A DNA stretch of 64,000 nucleotides from JBAZMA01 sp041649995 (GTDB lineage Bacteria > Omnitrophota > Gorgyraeia > Velamenicoccales > Velamenicoccaceae): contig JBAZMA010000003.1 of assembly GCA_041649995.1 (NCBI GenBank), forward strand, positions 1 through 64,000, read 5' to 3'. Shown in pieces: positions 42,615 to 51,711 of the stretch (position 1 is its first letter; every line of letters begins with the position of its first letter). Under the pieces are notes generated by a model, which was not told the origin of the DNA, did no database searches, and was given only the letters and a program-made list of their open reading frames with translations. The position numbers were made by a program, and so were the translations under genes.

Positions 42615-43118
42615 ATGGCGTTGTGTTTCTTGATCAGAAGAAAACTGGTGGATTTTGCCGAGCAGAATCTCAATGAAGGGGAGGTCCGAAAGGTCCAGGC
42701 CCATCTGAGTGAGTGCGGGCCGTGCCGTCAGGAATTTGATTTGATCCGCAAAGGGCTCGATGCGGCCCACGGGCACAGGCCTCCTGTGATGGACGAGGTT
42801 TTCTGGAAGAGGTTCGACGAGGGTCTTTGGAAAAAGATCCAGGAGGGGAAACCTTCCTTTAGCCCCGCGCCTTTTCTGGCTCCTCTCTGGAAGCCCGCGG
42901 CCGTCATCCTTCCCGTTATCATCGTGATGCTGGCTGTTTTGACCCGCATGTCGATGATCTCCGTCGGGCAACAGGAGGCCGTTTTGGTCAGGGAAGCGGC
43001 CTGGCTCATTAACGAGTCGCCTGATACTCAGGTCCTGTCCGCCCTCGAAGATGACCTCACCGATGAGATGGAAATTCTTTTTGTGCTGGATCCCTCTTTG
43101 ATCCGAAAGATCGGATAA
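42615..43118 (+). CDS. Zinc-finger anti-sigma factor
   Basis: A 167-residue membrane protein that probably holds the adjacent ECF sigma factor inactive. The N-terminal zf-HC2 motif HxxxCxxC is at His30, Cys34 and Cys37. One transmembrane segment lies at about residues 95-112 (AAVILPVIIVMLAVLT), and a 50-residue periplasmic tail follows. It is 65 bp after the sigma gene. Confidence 0.85.
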   Translation: MALCFLIRRKLVDFAEQNLNEGEVRKVQAHLSECGPCRQEFDLIRKGLDAAHGHRPPVMDEVFWKRFDEGLWKKIQEGKPSFSPAPFLAPLWKPAAVILPVIIVMLAVLTRMSMISVGQQEAVLVREAAWLINESPDTQVLSALEDDLTDEMEILFVLDPSLIRKIG

Positions 43119-43169
43119 CATCAGCATCATTTTCATTTTAAAAGACACCGGCTGCCTCAAAGGGGTTCC

Positions 43170-44111
43170 ATGCGCAAATCGCGATTCCGTCTTTTCTTTA
43201 TCCTCACCATCCTTGGTATTGTTGTTCTTGTTTTCGTCAAGGACCTTTGGCTGCTTGGCTGGATAAAAGGCGGTTTTGGCCGTTTGTGGCCTGGCGCCGG
43301 ATTTTCAGCTCAGGAAATACGCGTTTGGCCCACGTCTTTTACAGTCCGCGATTTTTCCCTCATACACAAGGATTCCTCGTTCAACCTTTCTGGCCCCCGG
43401 GCCTCGGCCTTATTTTCTTTTTCTCCTTTTTTTCGTCAGCCGCTCCTGTATGTCAAGAAGGCCGATCTTCTGGTCGATTCGGTTGATTCCGGGCCCTGGC
43501 AGTTGCGCGCATTTTCTCTGGCCGCCCAGAGACATTCTCATTGGCCTTTTCTTCAGGCCCGCATGACGCTGGGTTCGCTGCGTTTTCAGGACAAGGAATT
43601 CAAGAATATCAGCGCTTCCGTCTGGATAGGAAGCCATCAACTGCTGATCCATGAGATCCGGGCCCAGGCCCTGGGAGGGGATATCCGTTTGAAAGGTTCT
43701 CTCCAGGGAGATTCTTTTTCGGCTGTTATCCGGTTCCAGGGCATTGATTTAAAAGAAGTCATGGACCTGGTTGGAGGCGGTAAAGCCGTGGATGCGACAG
43801 GTGTTTACAGCGGAGAAGTTATCTTGAGTTGGAGGGATGGGAACCTTTTGGACCTTCGCGGGGTTTTGGATTCTGCTACAGGAGGCCGATTCATCATCAC
43901 AGACCCGGCCTTGGCCCGAGAGGCCATTTCCCCGGGACAAAATCAAAATATTGTGATTGAAAATTTGAAAAATTACTATTATGATATAGGGAAGATTGAA
44001 TTACGCAACTCGGGTCAGGACATAAAGATGGATGTAGTTTTGCAGGGCGGGACAGGCCGTCGCAGTTTAGAACTAACCTGGCACGCGAAAGGACAAGATG
44101 ATGGTTCTTGA
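43170..44111 (+). CDS. YdbH-like (AsmA clan) intermembrane lipid transport protein, short form
   Basis: A 313-residue protein with one N-terminal membrane anchor (about 7-25) and a beta-rich periplasmic region. The C-terminal third (GVYSGEVILSWRDGNLLDLR ... IVIENLKNYYYDIGKIELRN) has the pattern of the YdbH C-terminal domain. In E. coli, YdbH (close to 880 residues) and the lipoprotein YnbE bridge the two membranes and move phospholipids. This copy is about a third of that length. The next gene, overlapping by 14 bp, encodes YnbE-like and YdbL-like parts, which strongly supports the assignment. Confidence 0.7.
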   Translation: MRKSRFRLFFILTILGIVVLVFVKDLWLLGWIKGGFGRLWPGAGFSAQEIRVWPTSFTVRDFSLIHKDSSFNLSGPRASALFSFSPFFRQPLLYVKKADLLVDSVDSGPWQLRAFSLAAQRHSHWPFLQARMTLGSLRFQDKEFKNISASVWIGSHQLLIHEIRAQALGGDIRLKGSLQGDSFSAVIRFQGIDLKEVMDLVGGGKAVDATGVYSGEVILSWRDGNLLDLRGVLDSATGGRFIITDPALAREAISPGQNQNIVIENLKNYYYDIGKIELRNSGQDIKMDVVLQGGTGRRSLELTWHAKGQDDGS

Positions 44112-44721
44112 TAACATAAAGATGTATAGGAATATTTCGTTAGGTAATACGGGAAAAGGCGGTTCGTGGGCCGTATTTCAGTTTTTGCTGGTTTTTATCC
44201 TGTTGATGGGTTGCGCCCGCGTCAGTATCGACACAAAAAAACCGATTCAGGTTGATGTGAAGATGCGTGTCGACATCTATCAGTATGTGGCTAAAGATGT
44301 TGAAAATATTGAAGATATGATATCTTCGGAACCGAAGGCAAAAGTTCCCGGTCCTATGAGTTATCTGTTTGGCATCCCTGAAGCTTACGCGCAGGAAGAA
44401 GGGTATCCCAAGCAGGTTTTGGATGCTATTGAGCGCAGAAAGATGCGCAAAGATACGCTTATCCAATGGCAGCAGAGAGGGATTTTCGGAGAGAATAATA
44501 AAGGCAAAATCGAGGTCAGGGACCCCGGATTTTCAGACAGGGATGCCTTGGCCGTGATGAGTGAAGAGAATTCAGACAGGGAAATCCTTTATCGCTATGT
44601 TGCCGAAAAGAATGGCGCGAGCGTTGCTTCTACGGCAAAGGTATTTGCTCAGAGGATTCAGGAAGACGCTCCAGCCGGCACGCCGATCCAGTCTGATGAC
44701 GGTCAATGGAATAAGAAGTAG
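44098..44721 (+). CDS. YnbE-YdbL fusion lipoprotein
   Basis: A 207-residue predicted lipoprotein. The lipobox LLMGC gives Cys39 as the acylated residue. Residues about 39-65 (RVSIDTKKPIQVDVKMRVDI) match the short YnbE lipoprotein pattern. Residues about 95-207 match YdbL (DUF1318): QVLDAIERRKMRKDTLIQ, a GIFGENNKGKIEV stretch, and the ending KVFAQRIQEDAPAGTPIQ then DDGQW. In E. coli these are separate genes beside ydbH. Here they are one protein, coupled to the YdbH-like gene. Confidence 0.75.
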   Translation: MMVLDNIKMYRNISLGNTGKGGSWAVFQFLLVFILLMGCARVSIDTKKPIQVDVKMRVDIYQYVAKDVENIEDMISSEPKAKVPGPMSYLFGIPEAYAQEEGYPKQVLDAIERRKMRKDTLIQWQQRGIFGENNKGKIEVRDPGFSDRDALAVMSEENSDREILYRYVAEKNGASVASTAKVFAQRIQEDAPAGTPIQSDDGQWNKK

Positions 44722-44722
44722 C

Positions 44723-45165
44723 GCCGCAGAGAGCGGCGTACCGGCTTTTCCGATTGAGCCGGGTATGGCCGCAGCAAGCGGTATACCGGATTTTCCAATT
44801 AAGCCGGGTGCGGGATTGTTCCCGCCAGAGGTGGAGTTTATCCCTTGCGTTGGCATCTTGAAAATTTTTATTCGCAGCCAGCTGCCGCAGAAAAGCGGCA
44901 TACCGGTTCTTCCAATTGAACCGGGTGTGACCGCAGAAAAGCGGCATACCGGTTCTTCCAATTGAACCGGGTACGGGCAGAGCTCAGTCGGGCAACGATA
45001 AATTTTCGAAGATACCCGTCGGGATTGTTCCCGCCAGAGGCGGAGTTTAGCCCTTGCGTTGGCATCTTGAAAATTTATGTTGCACCCAGCCTTCGCAGAG
45101 CTCAGTCGGGCAACGATAAATTTTCGAAGATACCCGTCGGGATTGTTCCCGCCAGAGGCGGGAAC
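44723..45165. repeat. Two interleaved tandem repeat units with hairpins
   Basis: Unit A, about 45 bp, occurs at 44723, 44768, 44884 and about 44930 (GCCGCAGAAAAGCGGCATAC, then CCGGTTCTTCCAATTGAACC). It holds two hairpins, GCCGC/GCGGC and CCGGTTC/GAACCGG. Unit B, 118-bp period, occurs at 44977 and 45095 (GCAGAGCTCAGTCGGGCAAC ...), with a partial copy at 44812-44881. The DNA between the fusion lipoprotein and the PC4-like gene is made almost wholly of these units; no gene is supported in it. Confidence 0.85.
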
Positions 45166-45177
45166 AAGGAGGGAAGA

Positions 45178-45411
45178 ATGGAAAAGGTCGTCAAGACATT
45201 CGAGAAGAATAAATTTCAGGAAATACGCATCGGTATCACGGAATACCAGGGCAATGACCTGATCGACGTGCGCATTTGGGCGTTGAACCAGGGCGGCCAG
45301 GAGAAAGTGCCGACAGCCAAAGGCGTTTCCCTGAACGTGAAGCTTTTTCCTCAGCTCAAAGAGGCGATTGAGCTCCTGGAAAAAGAGTTGAAAGCCAACA
45401 GCCTGCTTTAG
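45178..45411 (+). CDS. PC4/YdbC-like single-stranded DNA-binding protein
   Basis: A 77-residue protein with the transcriptional coactivator p15 (PC4) pattern: a short beta-rich unit (QEIRIGITEYQGNDLIDVRI), KGVSLNVKLFPQLKEAIELL and a C-terminal helix. Such proteins bind single-stranded DNA as dimers. The ATG at 45178 follows GGAGGG; the longer upstream frame runs through the repeat region and is not credible. It is 10 bp before ttcA. Confidence 0.75.
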   Translation: MEKVVKTFEKNKFQEIRIGITEYQGNDLIDVRIWALNQGGQEKVPTAKGVSLNVKLFPQLKEAIELLEKELKANSLL

Positions 45412-45421
45412 CAGCCCTTGA

Positions 45422-46162
45422 ATGACAGCTTTCAAAAAAACACAAAGCCCGGGCGTTCGGCAACGATTAGAGAAGATTTCCAAAAAGGTCGGGCGGGCTA
45501 TTGCCGACTACAGAATGATCCAAAACGGCGACAAGATCCTGGTCGGCGTTTCCGGAGGCAAAGACAGCCTGACTTTGCTTGAGGCCCTCTGGAGCAGAAA
45601 AGCGTTTGTCCCGATTCACTACGATGTGTTGGCTGTGCACGTGGATCTGGGATTTTCCGGGCCCCATTTGGAACCGTTTGAGGGCTTCCTGAAAAAAGAG
45701 GGATTCCCTTTTTATGTTAAACGCAAGGCTATGGCGGACCCCAGGGAAGGCAAGCAGAATTGTTTCTGGTGTTCCTGGAACCGCCGCCGCGTGCTCTTTG
45801 AAGAGGCCAGAAAACACGGCTGCAACAAGATCGCCCTCGGCCACCACAAGGACGATATCGTCGAGACTGTCCTGATGAACCTTTTTTTCGAAGGGGAGAT
45901 CAGCGCTATGTCGCCGAACCAGGAGATGTTTAAGGGCAAACTCAGTATCATCCGTCCCCTGGCGTATGTGGAAGAGCGCGAGATCAAGGATTATGTCCGC
46001 CTGAAGCCGTTTCCTGTGATCAAATGTCTCTGCTGTCACGCCGCTCACACGCAGAGGGCCGTCATTAAAAAAATGATCGAGACCCTGGAAGCCACGGCGC
46101 CGGGGGTAAAATCGAATATTTTCCGCAGTTTGCAAAGGATCAAGAAGGACTATTTGCTTTAA
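45422..46162 (+). CDS. ttcA: tRNA 2-thiocytidine biosynthesis protein (TtcA family)
   Basis: A 246-residue PP-loop ATPase that thiolates cytidine 32 of tRNA using an iron-sulfur cluster. The PP-loop is VGVSGGKDSLTLLEAL (near residues 41-56), the cysteine motif is NCFWCSWNRRR, and the LGHHKDDIVETVLMNLFFEG and CLCC segments follow. Related TtuA/Ncs6-type proteins are the alternative, but the CxxC placement fits TtcA. Confidence 0.85.
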   Translation: MTAFKKTQSPGVRQRLEKISKKVGRAIADYRMIQNGDKILVGVSGGKDSLTLLEALWSRKAFVPIHYDVLAVHVDLGFSGPHLEPFEGFLKKEGFPFYVKRKAMADPREGKQNCFWCSWNRRRVLFEEARKHGCNKIALGHHKDDIVETVLMNLFFEGEISAMSPNQEMFKGKLSIIRPLAYVEEREIKDYVRLKPFPVIKCLCCHAAHTQRAVIKKMIETLEATAPGVKSNIFRSLQRIKKDYLL

Positions 46163-46205
46163 CCGGCAATTCTAAAAAAGGAAATATAAGGGGTCGGCTT
46201 CATCG

Positions 46206-48398
46206 ATGACACTTCGCATTAACCGTAAAAATATCTTTTTTGTCGTTAAAAGAGTCCTCGTCGTCGTTTTTCTCGTTCTTGTCCTGGCGAGCTTCTTCTT
46301 TCTGCCTTATTACGGTTCGGACCGCCGCCTGGTCTGGTCTTTTGTCTGGAATATCCGCCAAGAGACCGCTCCTGTTATCGCCATCTTCCAGTTTGGCCTC
46401 GGGTTCGCCCTCGTGTTTTTCTTTCTCTATCTTTTGCGCATGCGCCGGCTCCTGGCCCGGGAGAAAGAAGACCTTGCCTCTGCCATTACCAATCTAGACG
46501 TGGGGTTCTGCCGGGAGACGCCGGGGCAGCAGGGCGCGTTTTTGGAAGCCAATGACGGTTTCCTGAAAATGCTCAATTACTCCGAAAAGGAATTTTTCAG
46601 TCTCAAGCCGTCCGATATCCATATCAGCCTTGACGAATACCGCAAATTCTGCGATACGCTTTTGAGCCGCGGCAGCGTCATCAAGGAAGTGCAGTTAAAG
46701 AAAAAGGACGGACGCAGCGTTTGGGCCGTTATCTCCGCCAAGGTCATCAAGAACGAACGGGGAGAGCCCAGGTATTATGAATACATTACGATGGACGTCA
46801 GCGAACGCAAGTGGATGGAAGAGGAGATGTGTTCCGCCTACCTGCGTTTTGAGGCCGTCATCCAGAATACGCCCAATATCGCCATCCAGGGTTTTTCATC
46901 CGACGGCAAGATTTTGGAATGGAACCAGGCTTCAGAGCTTTTGTACGGGTTTTCCAAGAGAGAGGTGCTGGGCCGCCGCCTGGAAGAATTAGTCCTGGGC
47001 CCGGCTGAGCAGACCGAGTTTCAGACGCTTTTTGAAACTATCCGCCAGACGCGCCGTCCTTCTCCGGCCCGGGAGTGGAAGGTCAAGACCAAGACCGGCA
47101 AGGACATCACGGTTTACGCCTCGATGTTTCCGATCCTCCATGAGGACAAGGTCATTGAGGTCTATTGCATGGCGGTCGATATTTCCGACCGCGTCGAGAG
47201 CGAACAGAGGTTGAATGAGATCAAGGACAAGCTGGAGAGCCTGGCCCTCAAAGACCCTCTGACGGAAATCTATAATTTCCGGTATTTCCGCGAACGCCTG
47301 GCCTCCGAGTTTGAACGCGCCAAACGCACCCTGCAGCCGTTAACCATCGTCATGATGGACCTGGATTATTTCAAGTCCATCAACGATTCCTATGGTCATC
47401 AGTACGGCGATCGGGTGCTCAAACAGGTCGCGCGCTTCCTGAAGGCGGAATTGAGGACCAATGACGTCGTGGCGCGGTGGGGAGGCGAAGAGTTCGCGAT
47501 TATCCTTCCCGATACCCATCGGATCGACGGGCTGGCCGTCACGAACAAGATCCTGGAGTTGTTCCGCACACGAAGTTTTGGGGATGTCAACAGCGTGATC
47601 AAGCTCAAATGCAGCCTTGGCGTTGTCAGTTTTCCCGAAGACCCTCTGTTTTCCGTCGAAGAATTGATCGACGCCGGCGAGGAGTGTATTTACAGGGTCA
47701 AAGAACGAGGCGGGGACGGCGTGGCGCTCTATGGCCACGAGATCGGTATCGGCGAGGACAAGCTGGACAAGATGCCGGAGGAGGACCGCCGGAGGTTCAT
47801 CGATTCCGTCAAACAGAGGTTGTCTTTCTACGCCGTGCGCAGCGAGCGCAGTATTCTGGAAGCCATTTATTCCCTGGCCAAAAGCATTGAACTCAGGGAC
47901 CGCAGGACCAAAGAGCATTGCGACCGGATGGTGGAATACGCCGAGAAGGTCGCCCGCCGCATGGGCATGAACGAGCAGGACGTCGACAACGTGCGCCGCG
48001 CGGCCATGCTGCATGACATCGGCAAGCTGGGGATCTCGGATGCCATTCTCCTGAAACCCGGCAAACTGACGCCTGAGGAATATGAGATCGTCAAAAAACA
48101 TCCTGTTATCGGCGCCGACATTATTTCCGTGGCCGGATTTTTGAAAGATATCGTGCCGTTGATCCTTTGCCATCACGAGCATTTTGACGGCAGGGGTTAT
48201 CCCAGGGGATTGAAAGGGGAAGAGATTCCGCTGGGGGCGCGCATCATTGCCGTTGTCGACGTGTATGAGGCATTGACTTCTGACCGTCCTTACCATAAGG
48301 CCATTTCCAGCGAAGACGCCATCAAGATCCTCAAGGATGGCTGCGGGACCCAGTTTGACGGCAAGGCCGTCAAGACATTCCTGGAAGTCGTCGAATAA
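46206..48398 (+). CDS. Membrane PAS-PAS-GGDEF-HD-GYP protein (c-di-GMP turnover)
   Basis: A 730-residue inner-membrane signalling protein. Two transmembrane segments (about 14-36 and 55-78), two PAS domains (about 90-200 and 210-335), a diguanylate cyclase domain (about 345-510, active site GGEEF near residue 425 with the inhibitory RxxD site RTND five residues before it) and an HD-GYP phosphodiesterase (about 545-725, LHDIGK and HHEHFDGRGYP) are all seen. Both active sites look intact, so one protein may make and degrade c-di-GMP under PAS control. Confidence 0.92.
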   Translation: MTLRINRKNIFFVVKRVLVVVFLVLVLASFFFLPYYGSDRRLVWSFVWNIRQETAPVIAIFQFGLGFALVFFFLYLLRMRRLLAREKEDLASAITNLDVGFCRETPGQQGAFLEANDGFLKMLNYSEKEFFSLKPSDIHISLDEYRKFCDTLLSRGSVIKEVQLKKKDGRSVWAVISAKVIKNERGEPRYYEYITMDVSERKWMEEEMCSAYLRFEAVIQNTPNIAIQGFSSDGKILEWNQASELLYGFSKREVLGRRLEELVLGPAEQTEFQTLFETIRQTRRPSPAREWKVKTKTGKDITVYASMFPILHEDKVIEVYCMAVDISDRVESEQRLNEIKDKLESLALKDPLTEIYNFRYFRERLASEFERAKRTLQPLTIVMMDLDYFKSINDSYGHQYGDRVLKQVARFLKAELRTNDVVARWGGEEFAIILPDTHRIDGLAVTNKILELFRTRSFGDVNSVIKLKCSLGVVSFPEDPLFSVEELIDAGEECIYRVKERGGDGVALYGHEIGIGEDKLDKMPEEDRRRFIDSVKQRLSFYAVRSERSILEAIYSLAKSIELRDRRTKEHCDRMVEYAEKVARRMGMNEQDVDNVRRAAMLHDIGKLGISDAILLKPGKLTPEEYEIVKKHPVIGADIISVAGFLKDIVPLILCHHEHFDGRGYPRGLKGEEIPLGARIIAVVDVYEALTSDRPYHKAISSEDAIKILKDGCGTQFDGKAVKTFLEVVE

Positions 48399-48413
48399 TC
48401 AAATGAGGCCCAC

Positions 48414-51400
48414 GTGACCGTTTCCTATTCTTTTCGCAAGACAGGCGAGTTTGTCATTGAAGATTATAATCAGGCCAAACCCTGGTCCAGTTTTTTCCCG
48501 GGCATCGCGGGGCTCTATGGCATTCCTTTGTGGGCCTTTTACGTCAACCGCGGGCAGTGTATGGCCAGCGTCGGGATCCGCAGCAAGGATGAGGCCATCA
48601 TGGAATTCCTGCCGGCCAATAAAGCCTACCAGCTCACGCCGACGCAGGGGTTCCGAACGTTCATCAAGGTTTGTTGCAACAAGGCAGCGGTCCTCTATGA
48701 ACCTTTTTCACCCAGCCAGACATCGTCCGGTCCCTGCAAGGTTTCCAATTCCCTGGTCATCAGGCCTTACGAATTGGAATTAACGGAGGTTAACGCAAGC
48801 CTCGGCCTGCGCACGACGGTCACGTATTTCTGCCTGCCGCAGGAGCCTTTTCCCGCGCTTGTCCGCGTGGTTACCGTGGCCAATACGTCCATCAAGCCTC
48901 TGGAGTTGACGGTTTTAGACGGCCTCAGCGTCCTGGTTCCTTACGGCATCAATAATTTTTTCTTGAAAGAAATGAGCCGGACGATCGAAGCGTGGATGAC
49001 GGTCGAGAACTTAGAAAGCGGCATTCCTCTCTACAGGCTCAGGACCGATCCGCGCGATACGGCCCAGGTTTCTTTTGTGAAGGGCGCCCATTTTTATATG
49101 GGTTTTGAGAAGGGAAAATCCGTCCGCTCCAACAGGATTATCGCCGACCCCCAGTGTGTATTCGGACAGGAAACAGACCTGATCCGGCCGCTGAAGTTTG
49201 AGCAGTCGAATTCTTTTCCCGCGCGCCAGGCGGCGTCCAACAAAATGCCCTGCGCGTTTTCCTATCTACGGCTGCGCCTGGACAAGGGTGAAGAGCGAAC
49301 GCATATGTCCCTGGTAGGGCATATTTTTGACGACGCCGATGCCGCGAAGCTTTCGCGCATGGACGCGGATTTCATCTATCGCAAGCGGAACGAAAACCGC
49401 GCGCTCATCGAGAGCATATCCGATTCCATTTTTACGGCCAGCGGCCAGCCTGTTTTAGACCAGTACGCCCGCCAGACCTATCTGGACAACTGCCTGCGCG
49501 GAGGACTGCCGCATACCGTGGATTTACCGGACGGCCGCAAGAGCGCGGTCTATGTTTTTTCGCGTAAACACGGCGACCTGGAAAGAGACTACAACCGTTT
49601 CATGGTGTCTTCGACCTTTTTTTCCGAAGGGGAGGGCAACTACAGGGATGTCAATCAGAACCGCCGCTCCGATCTTTTTTTCAATCCGCTCGTCGGAGAC
49701 CAGAACGTCCGCGACTTCATGGATTTGATCCAGCTGGACGGCTACAATCCCCTGATCTTCAAAGGACGCAAATACACGATTCCGCAGGATGACTTCCTGA
49801 AAAGCGAACTGGGGCAGTCTTTTCACGACAAGGACTCCAGGAAACTGGCCCATATTTTTTCCAAGCCTTTCAGTCTGGGTGAGGCCCTTCATTATATCCA
49901 GGACAACAGGATTGTTCTGTCGCGCCCCTTGAAGGACGTGGTGAGCGGGCTCCTGGAATTGGCCGCGCCCTCGGTTGAGGCCGTCTTCGGCGAAGGTTAC
50001 TGGTCGGACCACTGGACGTATAACACCGACCTCCTGGAAAGTTTTTACGGAATTTATCCCGAGCGCTTCAAAGACCTTCTTTTGAATGACCGCGCGTTTA
50101 CGTATTTTGACCCCGCTGTTTTTATCAAACCCCGCTCGGAACGCTACAGTATCCATCGCGGCGAGGTGCGGCAGTATCACAGCCTGGGGGCGGATGAAGA
50201 GAAGGCCCAGCTTATTCAGAAAAGGCATGAGCACAAGAACCAGGCGCGCTGGCGCAACGGGGAAGGGGCCCTTCTCAAAACGACCTTGATCGACAAGCTG
50301 ATCTGCCTGGTCGCCAACAAACTCAGCAGTCTCGATCCTTACGGCACCGGTATCGAGATGGAGGCGGACAAGCCGAACTGGTATGACGCCTTGAACGGCC
50401 TGCCCGGGCTCCTGGGGTCTTCGCTTTCAGAAACCTGCGAGCTCAAGAGACTGGTCCTTTTTTTGAAGAAAGTTTTTCAAGAGCTGCGGGTCGGAGAAAA
50501 GCAGGATATCCTGCTGGTTCCTGAAGTGCGCGCTTTTATGGGAGAGCTTAAGGCGATTTTGGAGAAAGACCTGCCTGATCCGCTTTTCTGGGACCGTTCC
50601 CAGTCCGCCAAAGAGGCTTACAGGGCGAGGGTGCGGCGCGGGTCTGGAGCCGAGGAGTTGGAGAGTATCCCTTCCCGCGAGCTGTCTGTCTTTTTTGACC
50701 TGGTTTTGAAGAAACTGGATGCCGCTATCGCCAAGGGATATGACGAAAAGACGGGGGCTTTCACGACTTATTTTTCATACGCCGGCCTCAAGCATGAAAG
50801 CTTTACCGACCCTCTCGGAAAAAACCATGTCGTGGTCAAGGAATTCAGCCAGAGAAGGCTGCCTCTTTTCCTGGAAGGTTTTGTCCACGCCTTGAGAACG
50901 GAAAAGACAAGGGCCCTTGAGATTTACCGGGCCGTCAAGAGAAGCGCTTTGCGGGATAAAAAACTCGGGATGTATAAAGTGAATGCCTCGCTGGAGAACG
51001 AGAGTTATGAGATCGGCCGCGCCAGGGCCTTTGTTCCCGGGTGGCTGGAAAATGGATCTATCTGGCTGCATATGGAGTATAAATTCCTGCTGGAACTTCT
51101 CAAGAACGGGCTTTATGACGATTTTTATGAGAATTTTTTTGAAGCGACCGTCCCTTTCCAGAAACCCGCTGTCTATGGCCGCAGCATCCTTGAGAACTCC
51201 TCTTTTATCGCCTCCAGCAGCCATCCGGACTCCTCTGTTCACGGGCAGGGTTTTGTCGCCCGTCTCAGCGGCTCGACGGCGGAATTTATCCAGATGTGGC
51301 TTTTGATGAACGCCGGGGAAAGGCCGTTTTTTCTTGACGACGCGCATCGCCTGTGCCTGAGGTTGAAGCCCGCTTTGTCGGAGATCCTGTTTACCAAAAA

Positions 51401-51680
51401 AGCCAGAAAAGAGTCCTACAGGGACGCGTTGGGGCAGTTGCGTGAAGTATTCGTTCCCGCTTCCGCCTACGCGTTTTTATTCCTGGGTAAGACGCTTGTG
51501 ACTTATCTGAACCCCAGGCGCAGGGATACGTTCGGAAAAGGGGGCGTATCGGTTGTCCGCCTCCGCCTGTATGATGAAAAAGGCCTTGTTCATGAAACAA
51601 AAGGCGATGTCCTGCCTTTGCCTTTTTCCCTTCAGGTGCGCGAGGGCCGCATCCAAAAGATCGAAGCTGATCTGGAATGA
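48414..51680 (+). CDS. Large glycoside phosphorylase-like enzyme (GH94/cellobiose phosphorylase type)
   Basis: A 1088-residue protein that reads like members of the cellobiose phosphorylase group: an N-terminal beta-sandwich (about 1-320), then an (alpha/alpha)6 barrel with EGNYRDVNQNRRSDLFFNPL, GEGYWSDHWTYNTDLLESFY and GIEMEADKPNWYDALNGLPG, the last around the place of the catalytic acid in GH94 enzymes. It is much longer than cellobiose phosphorylase, nearer to beta-glucan phosphorylases of about 1100 residues. No signal peptide is seen, so it is cytoplasmic. The true substrate is unknown. Starts 15 bp after the GGDEF/HD-GYP gene. Confidence 0.6.
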   Translation: MTVSYSFRKTGEFVIEDYNQAKPWSSFFPGIAGLYGIPLWAFYVNRGQCMASVGIRSKDEAIMEFLPANKAYQLTPTQGFRTFIKVCCNKAAVLYEPFSPSQTSSGPCKVSNSLVIRPYELELTEVNASLGLRTTVTYFCLPQEPFPALVRVVTVANTSIKPLELTVLDGLSVLVPYGINNFFLKEMSRTIEAWMTVENLESGIPLYRLRTDPRDTAQVSFVKGAHFYMGFEKGKSVRSNRIIADPQCVFGQETDLIRPLKFEQSNSFPARQAASNKMPCAFSYLRLRLDKGEERTHMSLVGHIFDDADAAKLSRMDADFIYRKRNENRALIESISDSIFTASGQPVLDQYARQTYLDNCLRGGLPHTVDLPDGRKSAVYVFSRKHGDLERDYNRFMVSSTFFSEGEGNYRDVNQNRRSDLFFNPLVGDQNVRDFMDLIQLDGYNPLIFKGRKYTIPQDDFLKSELGQSFHDKDSRKLAHIFSKPFSLGEALHYIQDNRIVLSRPLKDVVSGLLELAAPSVEAVFGEGYWSDHWTYNTDLLESFYGIYPERFKDLLLNDRAFTYFDPAVFIKPRSERYSIHRGEVRQYHSLGADEEKAQLIQKRHEHKNQARWRNGEGALLKTTLIDKLICLVANKLSSLDPYGTGIEMEADKPNWYDALNGLPGLLGSSLSETCELKRLVLFLKKVFQELRVGEKQDILLVPEVRAFMGELKAILEKDLPDPLFWDRSQSAKEAYRARVRRGSGAEELESIPSRELSVFFDLVLKKLDAAIAKGYDEKTGAFTTYFSYAGLKHESFTDPLGKNHVVVKEFSQRRLPLFLEGFVHALRTEKTRALEIYRAVKRSALRDKKLGMYKVNASLENESYEIGRARAFVPGWLENGSIWLHMEYKFLLELLKNGLYDDFYENFFEATVPFQKPAVYGRSILENSSFIASSSHPDSSVHGQGFVARLSGSTAEFIQMWLLMNAGERPFFLDDAHRLCLRLKPALSEILFTKKARKESYRDALGQLREVFVPASAYAFLFLGKTLVTYLNPRRRDTFGKGGVSVVRLRLYDEKGLVHETKGDVLPLPFSLQVREGRIQKIEADLE

Positions 51681-51711
51681 TTTTTTCGAGCATGACAGCA
51701 GGGAGAAAGAA

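Noticed and set aside
44723..45165. Repeat cluster suggesting CRISPR or a coding region
   Set aside because: Units are unequal tandem duplications with no unique spacers. Open frames through it owe their existence to the repeat and have no start signal; only the PC4-like gene at 45178 is credible.
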